A stretch of DNA of 23,853 bases, from the NCBI GenBank assembly GCA_035711385.1, contig DASTCG010000045.1:1-23853 (forward strand), given 5' to 3'. The translations under genes and the position numbers were made by a program. This DNA comes from JACDAN01 sp035711385. Lineage in GTDB: Bacteria > Actinomycetota > Thermoleophilia > Gaiellales > Gaiellaceae. This document shows, piece by piece, positions 1 through 9,222 of the stretch; within the stretch, counting starts at the first letter, position 1, and every line of letters begins with the position of its first letter. Below the pieces are notes generated by a model, which was not told the DNA's origin, did not search any database, and saw nothing but the letters and a program-made list of their open reading frames with translations.

Positions 1-521
1 CGCAGAGCGCCGCATTCGACGATACGCGGAAGTCGCTCGTCGCCGAGTTCAACGTCCGTGACCGGACGGTCTTCGCGATCGTGAACCACTTCAGCTCGAA
101 GGGCGACGACCAGCCGTTGTTCGGCCCGGCGCAGCCTCCGAACCGTTTCTCGGAGATCGCTCGCCACGGGCAGGCCGCAGTCGTCAACGACTTCGTCGAC
201 CAGATCCTGGCCCGCGACGAGGAAGCGAAGATCGTCGTTCTCGGAGACATCAACGACTTCGAGTTCTCGGAGACGACCGACATCCTCGAGGGTGGCGTCC
301 TCACTTCGCTCGTGAAGAGGCTCCCGGAGAACGAGCGCTACTCGTACGTGTTCGAGGGGAACTCGCAGGTCCTCGACCAGATCCTGCTCAGCAACCGGCT
401 GGGGGAGCTGCCGTTCAGGCCGGCGTACGACGTCGTCCATCTCAACTCCGAGTTCGCGGACGCGATCCAGGCCTCGGACCACGAGCCGTCTGTGGTCAGG
501 CTGAAGTTCGGGAGCGACTGA
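1..521 (+). CDS. Endonuclease/exonuclease/phosphatase-fold protein, C-terminal part (5' end outside window)
   Basis: The frame is open from base 3, so the gene begins before the window; the GTG at 81 is internal. The visible part carries the late motifs of the EEP (DNase I-like) fold: an N-H-F-x-S-K segment (NHFSSKGDD), the metal-site segment GDINDFEFSET, a Y-S-Y-V-F-x-G...LDQILLS stretch as in secreted nuclease/phosphatase homologues, and the terminal catalytic S-D-H-E-P. This family cleaves phosphodiesters or phosphomonoesters with Mg2+. This C-terminal arrangement is common in extracellular nucleases, but the substrate cannot be read here and any signal peptide would lie outside the window. 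It is convergent with rny and shares a hairpin with it. Fold assignment is firm; the specific activity is not. Confidence 0.85.
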   Translation, partial: QSAAFDDTRKSLVAEFNVRDRTVFAIVNHFSSKGDDQPLFGPAQPPNRFSEIARHGQAAVVNDFVDQILARDEEAKIVVLGDINDFEFSETTDILEGGVLTSLVKRLPENERYSYVFEGNSQVLDQILLSNRLGELPFRPAYDVVHLNSEFADAIQASDHEPSVVRLKFGSD

Positions 522-533
522 GAGAAGCACGGT

Positions 534-565
534 GCGGCGGGGCGGGCTCGACCCCGCTCCGCCGC
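534..565. terminator. Bidirectional hairpin terminator between convergent genes
   Basis: A 13-bp stem (534-546 with 553-565, fully paired if one G-U wobble is allowed) closes a 6-nt loop. It fills almost the whole 45-bp gap between the nuclease-like gene (+) and rny (-). There is no long T-run on either side, only short T-rich stretches, so it may need Rho or act mainly as a 3' stabiliser. Position between two convergent stop codons is the strongest argument. Confidence 0.6.
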
Positions 566-566
566 G

Positions 567-2123
<1,557 letters not shown>

Positions 2124-2129
2124 CCGCCG

Positions 2130-2212
2130 TCAGGCCTGAGCAGAGCGCTCTGATTTGCGGCCGCCGTCGACGGCCGCGCCCATTCGAAGCCGCTAGCGAC
2201 CTCTAGCTAGCG
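2130..2212. promoter_or_regulatory. Palindrome cluster in the rny leader (gap 2124-2313)
   Basis: The 190-bp gap between recX and rny has no convincing gene. It holds a run of perfect palindromes: a 10-bp one at 2130-2139, a 12-bp one at 2141-2152, a 12-bp one at 2163-2174 (inside a longer GC-rich dyad from about 2157 to 2177), and a pair of 7-bp arms CGCTAGC/GCTAGCG at 2191-2197 and 2206-2212. The region from about 2250 to 2300 is AT-richer than its surroundings and is where an rny promoter would be expected, but I see no clear -35/-10 pair. The dyads could be recX 3' hairpins, rny 5'-UTR structure or operators. Confidence 0.35.
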
Positions 2213-2313
2213 CTGCCTCCGCCGCATCGCTGGTCTCGGTCTTCATCAGTGATCGGTTTCGTCTGGTTTCAGAAAGCGTGTCTGTGCAGGCAAAACGTTG
2301 GGTGAAGAGACTC

Positions 2314-2724
2314 TCAGCATACCTCATCGCCGCCGAGGCTCTCGAGCGAGTCCCGCGCAAAGCCCTTACTCGCAAGGTAGCGGAGGGCTCGCTCGCCGCC
2401 GCCGCGGCGGCGGAAGATCCTCGCTGCCCGCTCCCCTTCAGGCTCGAGGCCTTCGAGAATCTCGCCGACGAGGTGGGCGTCGATGCCGTGTCGGCTGAGG
2501 TCGTTGCGGATCAGCAGGTCGCCGCCGTTCTTCGCTGCCAGCCCGCGCGCCCGTGCCTCGGCGAAGCGCTCGTCGGACAGCAGCCCTGTCTCGGCGAGCG
2601 CGTCCAGGGTCGCATTGCGCTCCTCGACGGAGATCCCGGCCTGCTCGAGGCGGCGGTCGAGCTCGCGCCGAGAGCGGTCGCGGTGGCTGAGCGCGCGGAG
2701 CGCGAGCTCCCTCGGCTCGGTCAA
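2314..2724 (-). CDS. recX: Regulatory protein RecX
   Basis: 136 aa, at the short end for RecX. RecX binds RecA filaments and inhibits or remodels them. The sequence is all-helical with the repeat pattern of the family: LALRALSHRDRSRREL near the N-terminus, then a middle repeat GLLSDERFAEARARG and a C-terminal repeat ending LASKGFARDSLESL. The start is TTG at 2724, only 4 bp after the recA stop, and no upstream in-frame alternative or good Shine-Dalgarno is visible, so translation is probably coupled to recA. Gene order recA-recX is classic. Confidence 0.93.
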   Translation of the reverse strand: MTEPRELALRALSHRDRSRRELDRRLEQAGISVEERNATLDALAETGLLSDERFAEARARGLAAKNGGDLLIRNDLSRHGIDAHLVGEILEGLEPEGERAARIFRRRGGGERALRYLASKGFARDSLESLGGDEVC

Positions 2725-2728
2725 GGGG

Positions 2729-3805
2729 CTACGTGGACGTTGCTGCCTCGGCTTCTGCCTCCGCGGCGGCCTCTGCCGTCCCGTTGCCCTCCGCGGTCGG
2801 CAGCAGCCGCGCCGACACGACCTGTTCCGGGCCGACGTCCGCCTGGATCTGCGTAAGGATCTTCTGCGTCACGTCGGGATGCTCGCGCAGGAACGCCGTC
2901 GCGTTCTGACGACCCTGGCCGAGCCGCTCCTCCTGGAAGCTGAAGTACGAGCCCGATTTCTGGACGGCCTTCCGCTCCAGCCCGGCGTCGAGCACCGTGC
3001 CCTCCCAGGAGATTCCCTGGCCGTAGATGATGTCGAACTCCGCCTGCTTGAACGGCGGTGCGACCTTGTTCTTCACCACCTTCACGCGGACGCGGTTGCC
3101 GATCGCCTCCACGCCCTCCTTCAGCGTCTCGATCCGGCGGATGTCGAGCCGGACGGACGAGTAGAACTTCAGCGCCCGACCGCCGGGCGTCGTCTCGGGG
3201 TTCCCGAACATGACCCCGATCTTCTCGCGCAGCTGGTTCGTGAAGATCGCGATCGTCTCGGTTCGATTCAGCGTGCCGGCGAGCTTGCGTAGCGCCTGGC
3301 TCATCAGCCGGGCCTGCAGGCCGACGTGGCTGTCCCCCATCTCGCCCTCGATCTCCGCGCGGGGGGTGAGCGCGGCGACCGAGTCGACCGCGACGACGGA
3401 GAGCGCGCCGCTGCGGATCAGCAGCTCGGCGATCTCGAGCGCCTGCTCGCCGTTGTCCGGCTGAGAGACCAGGAGATCGTCGATGTTGACGCCGATCCGG
3501 CGCGCGTACTGCGGGTCCATCGCGTGCTCTGCGTCGATGAACGCGCAGATGCCGCCCCGCCGCTGCGCCTCGGCGATCACGTGGTAGACGAGCGTCGTCT
3601 TCCCCGACGACTCCGGGCCGAAGATCTCGACGATCCGGCCGCGCGGGAGCCCTCCGATGCCGAGGGCGAGGTCGAGCGCGAGGGAGCCGGTGGACACCGA
3701 GCCGACGGAGACGTGCGCGTGATCGTTCATCCGCATGACCGCGCCCTTGCCGAACTGCCGCTCGATCTGTCCGAGAGCGGTGTCGAGGGCCTCTTCGCGA
3801 CTCAT
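2729..3805 (-). CDS. recA: Recombinase RecA
   Basis: 358 aa. ATP-dependent strand exchange protein and SOS co-protease. Walker A GPESSGKT is at residues 63-70, the catalytic Glu segment DAEHAMDP at 91-98, Walker B around 136-142 (SVVAVDS), FTNQLREKIGVMFGNPETTPGG spans the end of the core into DNA-binding loop L2 (from about 188), and the tail after about 335 is an Ala/Glu-rich acidic extension as usual. The ATG at 3805 has an excellent Shine-Dalgarno TAGGAGG (3814-3820) inside the end of thpR. It lies 4 bp after thpR and 4 bp before recX. No actinobacterial-type GAAC-N4-GTTC SOS box was seen immediately upstream, so damage control, if any, acts from a more distant promoter. Confidence 0.98.
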   Translation of the reverse strand: MSREEALDTALGQIERQFGKGAVMRMNDHAHVSVGSVSTGSLALDLALGIGGLPRGRIVEIFGPESSGKTTLVYHVIAEAQRRGGICAFIDAEHAMDPQYARRIGVNIDDLLVSQPDNGEQALEIAELLIRSGALSVVAVDSVAALTPRAEIEGEMGDSHVGLQARLMSQALRKLAGTLNRTETIAIFTNQLREKIGVMFGNPETTPGGRALKFYSSVRLDIRRIETLKEGVEAIGNRVRVKVVKNKVAPPFKQAEFDIIYGQGISWEGTVLDAGLERKAVQKSGSYFSFQEERLGQGRQNATAFLREHPDVTQKILTQIQADVGPEQVVSARLLPTAEGNGTAEAAAEAEAEAATST

Positions 3806-3809
3806 CCGA

Positions 3810-4361
3810 TCAACCTCCTAGCGGTACCGATTCCAAGACTTCGTACTGCGCCCCGGACGGCCGCAGGGCAGACATGTAAACAGCCGCGTCGGACGGCCGG
3901 AACGCCCCGAGGTCGGGCACCGGCGGGTCGAGTCGAGGCGGCGAGCGGAACCGCAGGACGGTGACGTGCGGGAGCCAGCGACGGCGCTCCCGCTCGTACA
4001 CGCCGAGCCGCTCGAGCGCGTCGAACAGGCGCCCGGCGAGGCGCTCGCCCTCCCCAGTCTCGTCCCGCAGGACGACCATGGCGACGCTGCGTGTCTCCCG
4101 GTACCGGCCGGAGGAGAACACGATCTCGCCGGCCCCCTGCGCGGCCTCGCGGAGCGCGTCGGAAGTCGCTGCCAGCTCGCCGGCGGGGCGGGAGCCGAGG
4201 AAGGCGAGTGTGACGTGGAGATGCTCGCGTGGAACGATCCGCCCGCCACGGAGATGCTCGGCCTGCCACGGGACGAGCCGGTCGAGGATCTCGCCGGGAA
4301 GGCGTAAGGCGCAGAAGAGCCGAAGGCGTTCACGACCCTCGACGCTACCGGCCGGAGTCAC
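3810..4361 (-). CDS. thpR: RNA 2',3'-cyclic phosphodiesterase (2H / ThpR family, '2'-5' RNA ligase')
   Basis: 183 aa, normal length. 2H phosphoesterases open 2',3'-cyclic phosphates at RNA ends; the bacterial members were first described as 2'-5' RNA ligases. Both catalytic H-x-T motifs are present: H49-V-T51 (HLHVTLAFLG) and H132-V-T134 (PHVTVLRF). The GTG at 4361 overlaps the cinA stop in a GTGA junction, so the two are translationally coupled, and thpR is followed 4 bp later by recA. A cinA-thpR-recA order is known in several bacteria. Confidence 0.93.
   Translation of the reverse strand: MTPAGSVEGRERLRLFCALRLPGEILDRLVPWQAEHLRGGRIVPREHLHVTLAFLGSRPAGELAATSDALREAAQGAGEIVFSSGRYRETRSVAMVVLRDETGEGERLAGRLFDALERLGVYERERRRWLPHVTVLRFRSPPRLDPPVPDLGAFRPSDAAVYMSALRPSGAQYEVLESVPLGG
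3814..3820 (-). promoter_or_regulatory. Shine-Dalgarno of recA
   Basis: TAGGAGG on the minus strand, 8 nt before the recA ATG and overlapping the last codons of thpR. It is the strongest ribosome-binding site of the whole cinA-thpR-recA-recX run, consistent with recA being made in excess of its overlapping neighbours. Confidence 0.8.
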
Positions 4362-5629
4362 CTCCGTGTGTGCCGAGTCTGTGCCAGAAGACGCCTGAGC
4401 AGATGGAGCGCGGACGCCGCAGCCCGCCGTCGGACGGCGTCGCGGTTCCCCGGCAGGTGGAGCTCGACGGCCAGCTCGGTCCCCGGCCCGGCGGCATGGA
4501 GGTAGACGAGCCCGACCGGCTTCTCCGCACTTCCTCCGCCGGGGCCGGCTACACCGGTCACGGACACTGCGATGTCCGACCCGAGCGAGGCGATCGCCCC
4601 TTCGGCCATGGCCGCGGCCGCCTCGGCCGAGACGGCGCCGTGGCTGTCCAGGAGCTCCTCCGAGAGACCGAGCAGCTCGCGCTTCAGGCGGTTGTCGTAG
4701 GCAACGACGCCGCCGACGAACGCGTCGCTCGCCCCTGCGATGGAGGTGAGGCGCGCTCCGACGAGCCCGCCCGTGCAGGACTCCGCGGCCGCGACGGTTA
4801 CCCCCAGCTCCCTGGCGAGATCGAGGACGATCGCCTCCACGGGGCGCTCGTCCTCGGCGAAGAGGGCCTGCGGAAGCGCCTGCTCGAGTGCCGCCCGCAG
4901 CCGGTTCCCGTGCGGCTCGCCGCCCGGGTCGACGACGAGGTCGACCTGCACCTCGAGGTCATGCGCGCAGATCGTCACCTCGACGCCCTCGCCCTCGCCT
5001 CCCGCCGCCTCGACGACCCGCGCGACCGCGGACTCGGGGAGGCCGAAAAAGCGCAGGATCCGATGCTCCGGGTGCGACGCCGTGGCAAGGAGCCGTCGAA
5101 CCGGCTCGGTCCCGAGCGCTCGGCTCCACAGCCGCTGCAGCTCCATCGGCGGCCCGGGAAGCACGACGACGAGCGTTTCCTCCAGCTCGAGGACGAGCCC
5201 CGGCGCGGTCCCCGCGAGCCCGAGCGACGACGCGCCGTCCGGGACGGTCGCCTGCTTGCGGACACCCGGAGCGAGCTCCTCGTACGGCCGGCGAAACCGC
5301 TCGGAGAGCCCGCGTACGACCACGCCGATCTCGTCTTCGAGCGACGGGTCGACCACGAGGTCGCGGCCGGCGACCCGGGCCAGGGTCTCGACGGTCCGGT
5401 CGTCGTGGGTGGGTCCGAGGCCGCCCGAGGTCACGACGAGATCCGCCGCGAGCGCATCCCGGAACGCCTGCTCGAGCGCGTCCGGGCGGTCGCCGACGAC
5501 GACGACCCGCTCAGGCTCGATTCCTCGGGTGCTCAGCTCGCGCGCGAGGAACGGCCCGTTCTCGTCGACCCGGCCGCCGCGGACGAGCTCGCTCCCCGTG
5601 ACGAGGACGACCGCTCGAGCCCGGCTCAA
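4358..5629 (-). CDS. cinA: CinA: NMN amidohydrolase / competence-damage protein
   Basis: 423 aa, full length. An N-terminal MoCF-like (COG1058, ADP-ribose pyrophosphatase-type) domain has TSGGLGPTHDD at 67-77 and LPGPPMEL at 157-164. A C-terminal PncC domain that deamidates nicotinamide mononucleotide has AESCTGG at 282-288, YDNRLK at 311-316 and a G-V-A-G-P-G-G-G segment. NMN arises from NAD-dependent DNA ligase, which fits its place next to recA. The TTG at 5629 overlaps the upstream stop (TTGA) and there is no obvious Shine-Dalgarno, so it depends on coupling to the HTH gene before it. It overlaps thpR by 4 bp. Confidence 0.96.
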   Translation of the reverse strand: MSRARAVVLVTGSELVRGGRVDENGPFLARELSTRGIEPERVVVVGDRPDALEQAFRDALAADLVVTSGGLGPTHDDRTVETLARVAGRDLVVDPSLEDEIGVVVRGLSERFRRPYEELAPGVRKQATVPDGASSLGLAGTAPGLVLELEETLVVVLPGPPMELQRLWSRALGTEPVRRLLATASHPEHRILRFFGLPESAVARVVEAAGGEGEGVEVTICAHDLEVQVDLVVDPGGEPHGNRLRAALEQALPQALFAEDERPVEAIVLDLARELGVTVAAAESCTGGLVGARLTSIAGASDAFVGGVVAYDNRLKRELLGLSEELLDSHGAVSAEAAAAMAEGAIASLGSDIAVSVTGVAGPGGGSAEKPVGLVYLHAAGPGTELAVELHLPGNRDAVRRRAAASALHLLRRLLAQTRHTRR

Positions 5630-6369
5630 GCGGGCGCGCTGACCGGGATGACGCGCTTGGCGGTGATCACGACCGCGGTCGGGCTCCCACGGTCCGGCAC
5701 GTCGACGACCCGGCCGTTCACGCGGAATCGCAGGCTCCTCGGCCGTCCGACCACGACGTACACACGGCGCTGCGAGAAGCGGATCGTGGAGCCGGCGTCA
5801 AGGGTGCCCCGATAGAGCTCACGCCCTGCGGCCGAGCCCTTGTGCACCTCGACCCACGAGTTGCCGAGCGCACCGGTGATCGTGAGGTTCGCGAGCCGGG
5901 CCGGGCGTGCCCTCGGCCGCCTCGCCGGCTTCTTCTGCGTCGTCGATGCCGGTGGCTCCGAGAAGTCCGGGATCGCCGTTTGCGGGGTGTCGTTGCCGAA
6001 CCGCCAGGCGACGACGACAAGCGCGGCCAGGATCCCGATCGCCGCCAGCGCGACGAGCACGACGCTCGCCTCGACCCGGGGGCTGCGCCCGACCGTGGAG
6101 CGGTTCTGCGCCCGGAGAGGCGTCTCCTCGTCGCCCGGGATGTAGCGGGAGTTGTACTCGTCGACGTACAGCTGACCGTCGAGGCCGAGGTACTCCGAGT
6201 ACGTCCGGAGGAAGCCCTTGACGTACGTCTGGCCCGGGAGGATGTCGAACTGCTCGTCCTCCAGGGCGCGCAGGTACTTCCCGCGAATCTTGGTCGCCTG
6301 CTCCACCTCGGGGAAGTCGAGGCCCTGACGCAGGCGCGCCTCGCGAAGGCTGTTTCCGATCTCGAACAC
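5626..6369 (-). CDS. RodZ-like membrane protein with N-terminal helix-turn-helix
   Basis: 247 aa. Residues 4-68 form a Xre-type HTH (SLREARLRQGLDF...IRGKYLRALEDEQF...YVKGFLRTYSEYLGL) typical of the HTH_25/RodZ family. A single transmembrane helix spans about 101-122, followed by a Pro/Arg-rich linker (about 140-157) and a C-terminal beta-rich DUF4115-like domain (about 160-245). RodZ links MreB filaments to the envelope, but in actinobacteria without MreB the role is uncertain. It overlaps cinA by 4 bp. Its GTG at 6369 lacks a good Shine-Dalgarno; a TACAAT -10-like hexamer 12 bp upstream suggests a leaderless or near-leaderless message. Confidence 0.85.
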   Translation of the reverse strand: MFEIGNSLREARLRQGLDFPEVEQATKIRGKYLRALEDEQFDILPGQTYVKGFLRTYSEYLGLDGQLYVDEYNSRYIPGDEETPLRAQNRSTVGRSPRVEASVVLVALAAIGILAALVVVAWRFGNDTPQTAIPDFSEPPASTTQKKPARRPRARPARLANLTITGALGNSWVEVHKGSAAGRELYRGTLDAGSTIRFSQRRVYVVVGRPRSLRFRVNGRVVDVPDRGSPTAVVITAKRVIPVSAPA

Positions 6370-6381
6370 GGCGGCCCGACG

Positions 6382-6411
6382 ATTGTAGGTGCGGCAGCCC
6401 TACGCCGCGAA
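6382..6411 (-). promoter_or_regulatory. Candidate internal promoter before the RodZ-like gene
   Basis: The minus strand reads TACAAT (6382-6387, 5 of 6 to TATAAT) with a weak TTCGCG at 6406-6411, 18 bp further upstream. It is placed so that transcription would begin within a few bases of the GTG at 6369. It would let rodZ-like/cinA/thpR/recA be transcribed apart from the transporter genes. The -35 is poor, so this is tentative. Confidence 0.3.
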
Positions 6412-6762
6412 CTCTCGCAACACGTAGTACGTGGCGACGGAGATCGAGGCGGTCACGGCGAGATAGAGGCCGACCCAGCCGAGGATCCGGCCGAGCGTCG
6501 CCAGCGATCGCCCGCGCATCCTCCCGACGGTCCGCTCGATGTCCCGCCGCGCCTTCCGGCCGAGGACGAGGGCGATGACCGAGAGGACGAAGGCCGGCGC
6601 GATCGAGACGGCGGACTGCAGCAGCGTCGTCGTGTCGTAGAACTCGGCGCCGATCACGGCGACGGGAATGGCGGCGACACCCGCCAAGCCGAAGAGCACG
6701 GAGAAGATCGCGCTCGCGCTCAGCGGGCGGCCGAGGCTACTGCCTGCGGTAGGGCCTGCCAA
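6400..6762 (-). CDS. Small three-helix membrane protein, DUF4190-like
   Basis: 120 aa with three hydrophobic segments at about 15-40, 46-68 and 88-115. Between helices 2 and 3 is a basic stretch (GRKARRDIERTVGRMRGRSLATLG) resembling the LG-x-x-A...I-x-x-S...GR-x-LA-x-A-G-x-I-LG pattern of DUF4190 proteins. No enzymatic motif is visible. The only upstream start is TTG at 6762, which places the first 26 bp inside the end of the preceding permease gene. Its position directly after the permeases suggests co-transcription, but nothing shows it is part of the transporter. Confidence 0.7.
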   Translation of the reverse strand: MAGPTAGSSLGRPLSASAIFSVLFGLAGVAAIPVAVIGAEFYDTTTLLQSAVSIAPAFVLSVIALVLGRKARRDIERTVGRMRGRSLATLGRILGWVGLYLAVTASISVATYYVLREFAA

Positions 6763-7942
6763 CCGAGGCGGGCGGGACCGAGCGGCCGATGACGCCGGCG
6801 ACCGCGATCATGGTGAGGACGTAGGGCAGCGCCTGGAAGAGGGTCGCGGCGGAGCCGGAGTACTCCGGCAAGCGCTGGGCGAGCGCGCTCGAGAAGCCGA
6901 ACAGCAGGCAGGCGGCGAAGGCGCCGAACGGCCGCCAGGCGCCGAAGATCAGCGCCGCGAGCGCGATATACCCTCTTCCCGCGGTCATGCCCTCGTTGAA
7001 CGAGCCCAAGAACCCGATCGAGAGGTAGGCGCCACCGAGCGCGGCCAGGATCCCCGACACGATGACGCACACATACCGCACGAGGTAGACGTTGATGCCG
7101 ACCGTGTCGGCGGCGCGAGGGTGCTCGCCCACCGCCCTGATCCGGAGCCCGACCGGCGTCTTGAACACGACGATGTACGTCACGACCAGGAGCACGAACG
7201 AGAGCCAGATCATCAGGTTCAGCTGGCCGAAGACCTGGTCGAGGAACTTGAAGCTGTCGAGCGGCAGGTGCACGTCCGGGATCCGCGGAATGTCGGCCGG
7301 CGTGCCCAGCTCGCCGTAGACATCTATGAAGAAGTAGCCGGTCACCCCCAGTGCGAGGAAGTTGATCGCAAATCCGCTGACGATCTGGTCGGCGCGAAGA
7401 CTGATCGAGAAGAACGCATGGATCAGCGCAAGGGTCGCGCCCGCCCCCATCGCCGCGAGGAGCCCGAACGCCCAGGAGCCCGACTTCTGCGCGGCCAGGA
7501 TCCCGAAGAAGGCGCCGGAGAGCATCATCCCCTCCAGGGCGATGTTCACGACGCCGCTCCGCTCGGAGAACAAGCCCCCGATCGCCGCGAACGTGAGCGG
7601 GGTCGCATAGCGGAGCGTCGAGGCGAAGAGGGCGCCCCAGACGACGACGTTGTCGAGGTGTTCCACGCTCGACCTGGTCGCGAGCACGCCGAGCCCGATC
7701 GAGGCGAACCCGAGCACGACCGCCGACCAGCCGAGGCGCTTGACGCCTCGAGAAACCGCGGCGACGCCGAGCAGGGCGCCGACGATCCCGAAGAAGAATG
7801 GCCAGAGCAGAGACCGCTGCGTCAGCGGCGGCAGGACGATCCAGAAGCCGAGCGCGCAGAGCACGATCCCGGCGATGGCGAGCGACCGCGGCACGAAGAT
7901 CCGGTCGACGGCGCCGCCGCGCCTGTCGGCCCAGGCGATCAC
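6737..7942 (-). CDS. BMP-family nucleoside ABC transporter, permease subunit 2
   Basis: 401 aa, a multi-pass BPD_transp_2 permease. Diagnostic family segments include TPLTFAAIGGLFSERSGVVN followed by IALEGMML, then ADQIVSGFAINFLALG, TPVGLRIRAVGEHPRAADTVGI (the coupling EAA-like loop) and GGAYLSIG. The residues before about 25 are basic and cytoplasmic. The true start is GTG at 7942, overlapping the stop of permease 1 in GTGA; an open frame continues far upstream in antiphase with permease 1, but that extension is not coding. A GAGG 8 bp upstream serves as ribosome-binding site. It pairs with permease 1 to form the channel. Confidence 0.93.
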   Translation of the reverse strand: MIAWADRRGGAVDRIFVPRSLAIAGIVLCALGFWIVLPPLTQRSLLWPFFFGIVGALLGVAAVSRGVKRLGWSAVVLGFASIGLGVLATRSSVEHLDNVVVWGALFASTLRYATPLTFAAIGGLFSERSGVVNIALEGMMLSGAFFGILAAQKSGSWAFGLLAAMGAGATLALIHAFFSISLRADQIVSGFAINFLALGVTGYFFIDVYGELGTPADIPRIPDVHLPLDSFKFLDQVFGQLNLMIWLSFVLLVVTYIVVFKTPVGLRIRAVGEHPRAADTVGINVYLVRYVCVIVSGILAALGGAYLSIGFLGSFNEGMTAGRGYIALAALIFGAWRPFGAFAACLLFGFSSALAQRLPEYSGSAATLFQALPYVLTMIAVAGVIGRSVPPASVGRPYRRQ

Positions 7943-9222
7943 GTCGGCGCCTCGGCAGCTGGCGTGGGTCGCCGTCTGCCGCCCATGTTCCGGATCCGCG
8001 CCCAGGCGGTGAGGATGAGGATGTCCGCGCCGACGAAGAGGACCACGAGCGCCTGGATCATCAGCGTGAGGTTTCCGGCCAACTCGGGTTGGAACACTTC
8101 GGGGTCGAGGTTCCGCGTCGAGGTGCCGTTCAGCAGCGCGCCGAACAGCAGCGCGGAGAGCGCGACGCCGACTGCCGTGTTCCTGCCGAGCAGCGCTACC
8201 GCGATCCCGATGAACGGAAGAGTCAGGTTCTGGACGTCGATCACCCCGAGCCGGAACTGCCAGCCGAGGATGTCGAGCGCGCCGCCCATGCCGGCGAAGA
8301 AGCCCGCGATCGCCATCGCGAGGAAGTAGCTCTTGGCGACGCTGATGCCGCCGTAGCGCGCGGCCTCGGGGTTGAAGCCGACCGCGCGCACTTCGTAGCC
8401 GAGCGTCGTCCGCGTGAGCGTGACCCAGTAGACGACGAGCGCCGCGATGGCGAGCAGGAAGCCGATGTGGAGCCCCTGCAGGAGCGGATCGCCCCAGAAA
8501 ACCGGCAGCTTGGCCCCCGGGGCGACCTCCGAGGAGACCGGAACCGACTCGTTCACCTTGTTCTGGAGCGGGCCGCCCTGGCCGAACGCGAAGTTCCCGA
8601 TCCAGTAGGCGATCCAGTTGAGCATGATCGTCGTGATCACCTCGTGGGCCCCGACCGTGGCCTTGAGGAAGCCGGCGATCCCCGCCCACAGGGCCCCGGC
8701 GAGCGCGGCGAGGCCGATTGCGAAGATCACGTGGAGCCCCGGCTGCATGTCGACCCAGGAGGAGCCGACCCAGACGGCGACCATCGCGCCGACGATGTAC
8801 TGCCCCAGGCCGCCGATGTTGAAGAGCCCGCACCTGAACGCGAATGCGACCGCGAGGCCGGTGAAGACGAGCGGGACCCACAGCAACAGCGTCTGCTGCA
8901 GGTTGAACGCCGCCTCCGACTCGACGTCGTTCGCGTTCCAGGGGAACCAGACCGTCGCATCCGTGTAAGGCAGGCCCACCTGGTACGACCCGACCTGGAA
9001 GAACCAGTTCAGCCCCGTGCCGTTGAAGATCTCCCTGTACGTCGTGAGGGGGTTGTGGCCGGTTGCCAGGACGAGGAGGCCGCCCACGAAGAACGCGAGC
9101 GCGGCTGTCAGGATCGGCGGGACGATGCCGCCGGCGCGCTGGAACGCGGCGAGCCTCGCCGCGGGGCTGGGCGGCCCCTCGCCGGCAGGCGGCGGCTGTG
9201 CTTCGGCGGACTGCTCGCTCAT
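7939..9222 (-). CDS. BMP-family nucleoside ABC transporter, permease subunit 1
   Basis: 427 aa with a disordered Pro/Ala-rich N-terminus (1-30) and about 9-10 transmembrane helices. The segment FRCGLFNIGGLGQYIVGAM and the conserved GAHEVITTIMLNWIAYW and LGYEVRAVGFNPEAARYGGI are hallmarks of the YufP-type permease of BMP nucleoside importers. A 55-residue loop (about 55-110) between helices 1 and 2 is probably extracytoplasmic. ATG at 9222 overlaps the ATPase stop (ATGA), with GAGG a few bases upstream. Together with permease 2, the ATPase and the two binding proteins it makes a complete importer. Confidence 0.94.
   Translation of the reverse strand: MSEQSAEAQPPPAGEGPPSPAARLAAFQRAGGIVPPILTAALAFFVGGLLVLATGHNPLTTYREIFNGTGLNWFFQVGSYQVGLPYTDATVWFPWNANDVESEAAFNLQQTLLLWVPLVFTGLAVAFAFRCGLFNIGGLGQYIVGAMVAVWVGSSWVDMQPGLHVIFAIGLAALAGALWAGIAGFLKATVGAHEVITTIMLNWIAYWIGNFAFGQGGPLQNKVNESVPVSSEVAPGAKLPVFWGDPLLQGLHIGFLLAIAALVVYWVTLTRTTLGYEVRAVGFNPEAARYGGISVAKSYFLAMAIAGFFAGMGGALDILGWQFRLGVIDVQNLTLPFIGIAVALLGRNTAVGVALSALLFGALLNGTSTRNLDPEVFQPELAGNLTLMIQALVVLFVGADILILTAWARIRNMGGRRRPTPAAEAPT

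Noticed and set aside
2254..2270. Direct repeat of GAAACC (minus strand) upstream of rny
   Set aside because: Two hexamers 10 bp apart are too short to support an operator or a CRISPR-like array.
2193..2375. 60-codon frame between recX and rny
   Set aside because: It overlaps the end of recX, has no ribosome site and its low-quality composition shows no family resemblance; the region is better seen as leader DNA.
3806..6369. LexA-type SOS box near recA, cinA or the RodZ-like gene
   Set aside because: No convincing GAAC-N4-GTTC match was seen near the start codons examined; absence by eye is not proof, and a pattern search would settle it.
6737..8881. 714-codon open frame covering permease 2 plus a long upstream extension
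   Set aside because: The part beyond 7942 is antiphase to permease 1, Arg/Gly-rich and without membrane character; only 6737-7942 is the permease.
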